The position numbers were made by a program, and so were the translations under genes. From contig CALFIA010000268.1 in assembly GCA_937876275.1 (NCBI GenBank), positions 1 through 17,191 on the forward strand: DNA of 17,191 bases, given 5' to 3'. A model generated the notes under the pieces. That model saw nothing but the letters and a program-made list of their open reading frames with translations. It was not told the origin of the DNA and made no database searches. The stretch comes from an uncultured Actinomycetes bacterium (GTDB lineage: Bacteria; Actinomycetota; Actinomycetes; S36-B12). Positions 15,011 through 17,191 of this stretch are shown piece after piece (position 1 is the stretch's first letter; every line of letters starts with the position of its first letter).

Positions 15011-15382
15011 GTGACGGATGACCGCGAGCTCAGGTGGGATCTCCCCTGGGACGACACGGCCCCCGCCCAGGCACGCAGGCTGCTGAGCTCAGCTCTCGGC
15101 CCGCTGACCCCCGATGACCTGCTGCTCATCGCCTCCGAACTCGTCACGAATGCCTATCGCCATGGCCTGGCGCCGCTGCTGTTGTGCGCACGTCAGCACG
15201 ACGCGGAGATTGAGGTCGAGATCGAGCAGACTGCAGCAGTCGCCCGGCCCGAGGTGCTCACGGTCGACGAGACCTCGATCGGCGGGCGCGGTCTTGCTCT
15301 GGTCAATCAACTGGCGGACGCCTGGCAGTGGACGGAATCAGAAGGCCGTCTGCGAGTTAGTGCGATCCTTCGCCTTCGCTAG
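15011..15382 (+). CDS. RsbW-like histidine-kinase-fold ATP-binding protein
   Basis: A 123-residue stand-alone HATPase_c domain of the kind found in anti-sigma-factor serine kinases and the many related actinobacterial regulators. The N box ASELVTNAYRHG (41-52) carries E43 and N47, and the Gly-rich GGRGLALV (91-98) is the ATP-lid region. The G1 box usually seen between them as DxGxG or D-T-S-P is not recognisable: the equivalent segment reads EIEQTAAVARPE. No sigma factor or anti-anti-sigma gene is next to it. GTG at 15011 is chosen as the start. It is divergent from parA and its stop overlaps the Nudix gene's stop in CTAG. It may be a kinase, or only bind a partner. Confidence 0.85.
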   Translation: MTDDRELRWDLPWDDTAPAQARRLLSSALGPLTPDDLLLIASELVTNAYRHGLAPLLLCARQHDAEIEVEIEQTAAVARPEVLTVDETSIGGRGLALVNQLADAWQWTESEGRLRVSAILRLR

Positions 15383-15801
15383 AGCAGGCCGTTCTCTCGC
15401 ATGTAGTCGAGCAGGCCGGGGCTGGTCTGGAGCTCGCGAATCTCATGAAGGCTGAAGAATCCGGCATCGGTAGCGTCGTCGCCGGAACGAACCGGCAACC
15501 GATCTTTGGTGTGCATCAAGAACTCGCGGATGTGGAACGTGCCGCCCTCGGGTGCAGGACGAAGAGCCGGACCAAGCTCACGCTCAATAGTCACGTGAAG
15601 TCCGGTTTCCTCCATCACCTCGCGAATGATGGCTTCCTCGGCAGTCTCATCGGGCTCGACTCGTCCGCCAGGAAATGCCCATGTGCCTTTCGACGGCTCA
15701 TTCGCTCGGCGCACCAGGCAGAGACGACCTTCGATGTCGAAAATGACAGCGCCGACGCAGGGGATCATCTCCCCTGAGCCGGCGCCGGTTGAGTCAGTCA
15801 T
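15379..15801 (-). CDS. Nudix hydrolase
   Basis: A 140-residue pyrophosphohydrolase of unknown substrate. The Nudix box is complete: G46, five residues, E52, seven residues, then REVMEETGL (60-68), giving GX5EX7REUXEEXGU. The protein starts with a short polar tail and a strand IPCVGAVIFDIEGRLCLVRR, the usual first part of the fold. A GTG at 15804 is directly before the chosen ATG at 15801, which forms a TGATG overlap with the acyl-CoA dehydrogenase stop, so the two are probably one operon. It could clean up CoA-related or oxidised nucleotide metabolites, but the sequence does not show the substrate. Its 3' end is shared with the convergent ATP-binding gene. Confidence 0.93.
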   Translation of the reverse strand: MTDSTGAGSGEMIPCVGAVIFDIEGRLCLVRRANEPSKGTWAFPGGRVEPDETAEEAIIREVMEETGLHVTIERELGPALRPAPEGGTFHIREFLMHTKDRLPVRSGDDATDAGFFSLHEIRELQTSPGLLDYMRENGLL

Positions 15802-17006
15802 CACGAACGAGTCTTGTATTCCTCAAGCAGACGGCGCGCAATGATCATGCGCTGGATATCTGCGGTGCCCTCGCCGATGAGCAGCATGGGTGCCTCGCGG
15901 TACAGGCGCTCGATCTCGTACTCCTTGGAGTAGCCGTAGCCACCGTGGATGCGGAAGGAATCCTCGACAACCTCCTTGCAGTACTCGCTGGCGAGGTACT
16001 TGGCCATGCCGGCTTCCATGTCATTGCGCTCGCCGGAATCCTTCTTGCGAGCGGACATCACCATCATCTGGTGCGCGGCCTCGACCTTGACAGCCATGTC
16101 GGCCAGGCGGAAGGCAACCGCCTGATGCTCGTGGATCGGCTTGCCGAAGGTGATGCGCTGCTGCGAGTACTCGACGCCGAGCTCGAAAGCGCGAATCGCA
16201 ATCCCGCAGGCACGTGCTGCGACGTTGACGCGGCCCACCTCGACGCCATCCATCATTTGGTAGAAACCCTTGCCGGTCTCACCGCCGAGAAGGTCGTCGT
16301 TGCTCAGCTGCAGGTTGTCCATGACGAGCTCGGTGGTGTCGACACCCTTGTAGCCCATCTTCTCGATCTTGCCGGGGATGGTCAGTCCGGGGCGCACCTC
16401 GCCGAAGCCCGGGGTCTTCTCGATCAGGAAGGTCGACATTTTCTTGTAGACCGACGCACCTTCGGGAGCATCACCGTCGGTACGCACCAGCACAGCAACG
16501 AGGGTCGATGAGCCACCGTTCGTCAGCCACATCTTCTGACCGTTGAGCTTCCAGCCATCGCCATCGCGCACTGCCTTGCTGGTGATCGCCGAAACATCTG
16601 AACCACAGCCCGGCTCGGACATCGAGAACGCGCCGCGAACCTCGCCGGTGACCATGCGCGGCAGGTACTTCTGCTTCTGCTCTTCGGTGCCGTGCTGCAT
16701 GAGCATGTAGGCGACGATGAAGTGCGTGTTGATGACGCCGCTGACGGGCATCCAGCCGCGAGCGATCTCCTCAACGACGAGTGCGTAGGTGAGCAGCGAC
16801 TCACCGAGTCCGCCGTACTCCTCGGGGATCATGAGACCGAATACACCGAGCTCCTTGAGACCTTCGACGATCTTCGTCGGGTACTCATCGGCATGCTCGA
16901 GCTCCTGGGCAACGGGAATGATCTCGTTGTCGACGAAGTCGCGCACTGCAGCGAGGATTTCCTCCTGCACATCGGTAAGTCCCTCGGTTTGCGCTAGACG
17001 CGGCAT
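15801..17006 (-). CDS. Acyl-CoA dehydrogenase family protein (methylsuccinyl-CoA dehydrogenase candidate)
   Basis: FAD-dependent enzyme that introduces a 2,3 double bond into an acyl-CoA and passes electrons to ETF. Its 401 residues show the expected order: helical N-terminal domain with LKELGVFGLMIPEEYGGLGE, FAD/substrate loop GAFSMSEPGCGSDVSAITSK, WKLNGQKMWLTNGG, and the C-terminal helical domain with RIHGGYGYSKEYEIERLYRE. The catalytic base is E379 in GEGTADIQ. ATG at 17006 has an AAGGAAG site. The preceding gene looks like a CitE/HpcH-type lyase. That pairing occurs in the ethylmalonyl-CoA cluster of Streptomyces, where such a dehydrogenase acts on methylsuccinyl-CoA; substrate assignment here is inference. 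Confidence 0.93.
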   Translation of the reverse strand: MPRLAQTEGLTDVQEEILAAVRDFVDNEIIPVAQELEHADEYPTKIVEGLKELGVFGLMIPEEYGGLGESLLTYALVVEEIARGWMPVSGVINTHFIVAYMLMQHGTEEQKQKYLPRMVTGEVRGAFSMSEPGCGSDVSAITSKAVRDGDGWKLNGQKMWLTNGGSSTLVAVLVRTDGDAPEGASVYKKMSTFLIEKTPGFGEVRPGLTIPGKIEKMGYKGVDTTELVMDNLQLSNDDLLGGETGKGFYQMMDGVEVGRVNVAARACGIAIRAFELGVEYSQQRITFGKPIHEHQAVAFRLADMAVKVEAAHQMMVMSARKKDSGERNDMEAGMAKYLASEYCKEVVEDSFRIHGGYGYSKEYEIERLYREAPMLLIGEGTADIQRMIIARRLLEEYKTRS

Positions 17007-17063
17007 GGTGACTTCCTTTTCTGCGTGGGTCGGTAGTTCTCGTCAGGGATGTTGCGGGCTTGC

Positions 17064-17191
17064 TTACGCCTCGGGCGGGGTGAAGGTGGTGGTGCGTGCC
17101 ATGCCCGCGGCGCGGCCCTTAGCGGAGACGACGAGCGCCATCTTGCGGCTGGCCTCGTCAATCATCTCGTCTCCCAGCATTACCGCACCTC
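17064..17191 (-). CDS. C-terminal tail of a probable HpcH/HpaI (CitE-like) CoA-ester lyase
   Basis: Only the last 41 codons are in the window; the gene continues past 17191 and ends with TAA at 17066-17064. The visible residues start GAVMLGDEMIDEASRKMALV and continue with a basic segment and a short Thr/Pro-rich end, TTTFTPPEA. The (G)AVxxxGxMxDEA pattern resembles the C-terminal strand and helix of CitE-type lyases such as malyl-CoA/methylmalyl-CoA lyase. It lies 57 bases before the acyl-CoA dehydrogenase on the same strand. With so little sequence, another family cannot be excluded. Confidence 0.55.
   Translation of the reverse strand, partial: GAVMLGDEMIDEASRKMALVVSAKGRAAGMARTTTFTPPEA

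Noticed and set aside
15382..15418. Direct repeat GAGCAGGCCG at 15382-15391 and 15409-15418
   Set aside because: Both copies lie in the Nudix C-terminus and encode two GLL tripeptides; coding repetition explains them.
15789..16511. A 240-codon plus-strand open frame antisense to the acyl-CoA dehydrogenase
   Set aside because: It is codon-bias shadow of a strongly conserved dehydrogenase, with no homology features of its own.

Overview
The window is about 17.2 kb of moderately high-GC DNA, densely packed with genes. It reads as chromosomal core DNA of an actinobacterium. Three things point to this: the block ppa / dacB / tilS / hpt / ftsH; the block of alpha/beta hydrolase, TetR, DUF3107, MiaE-like ferritin, DEAD-box helicase and ParA; and a Tad locus with the same gene order as Mycobacterium Rv3659c-Rv3654c. 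GTG and TTG starts, and ATGA/GTGA gene overlaps, are common. I saw no rRNA, tRNA, CRISPR array, insertion sequence or phage gene. No gene-free stretch exceeds about 120 bases.

Layout: (1) 1-4820, minus strand: dacB, a mannose-6-phosphate isomerase-like gene, tilS, hpt and the first 271 codons of ftsH, read in that order. These cover cell wall, sugar phosphate, tRNA-Ile lysidine, purine salvage and membrane proteolysis. Divergent from dacB is ppa (4922-5422, plus). (2) 5445-9826, minus strand: a compact Tad/Flp-type locus of tadA, tadB, tadC, an Flp-like mini-pilin, two TadE-like pseudopilins and a TadG-like protein. Nearly all junctions are 4-nt stop/start overlaps; only the mini-pilin has a spaced ribosome binding site of its own. 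(3) 9911-12583: an alpha/beta hydrolase divergent from a TetR regulator, then DUF3107, and a convergent MiaE-like ferritin-fold protein. (4) 12643-15801: a DEAD-box RNA helicase, an orphan ParA, an RsbW-like ATP-binding protein and a Nudix hydrolase. The helicase/ParA and ATPase/Nudix pairs are convergent, and each pair shares its stop codons in a CTAG. (5) 15801-17191, minus strand: an acyl-CoA dehydrogenase preceded by the tail of a probable HpcH/HpaI (CitE-like) lyase. This pair fits the ethylmalonyl-CoA pathway.

Most of the window is conserved housekeeping DNA. The points most worth a second look are the pilin-like proteins with altered N-terminal processing motifs, the manA-like gene placed between dacB and tilS, inverted repeats in the divergent intergenic regions, hairpins at convergent gene ends, and an ATP-binding protein with no visible G1 box. 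I did not find a convincing wholly new system.
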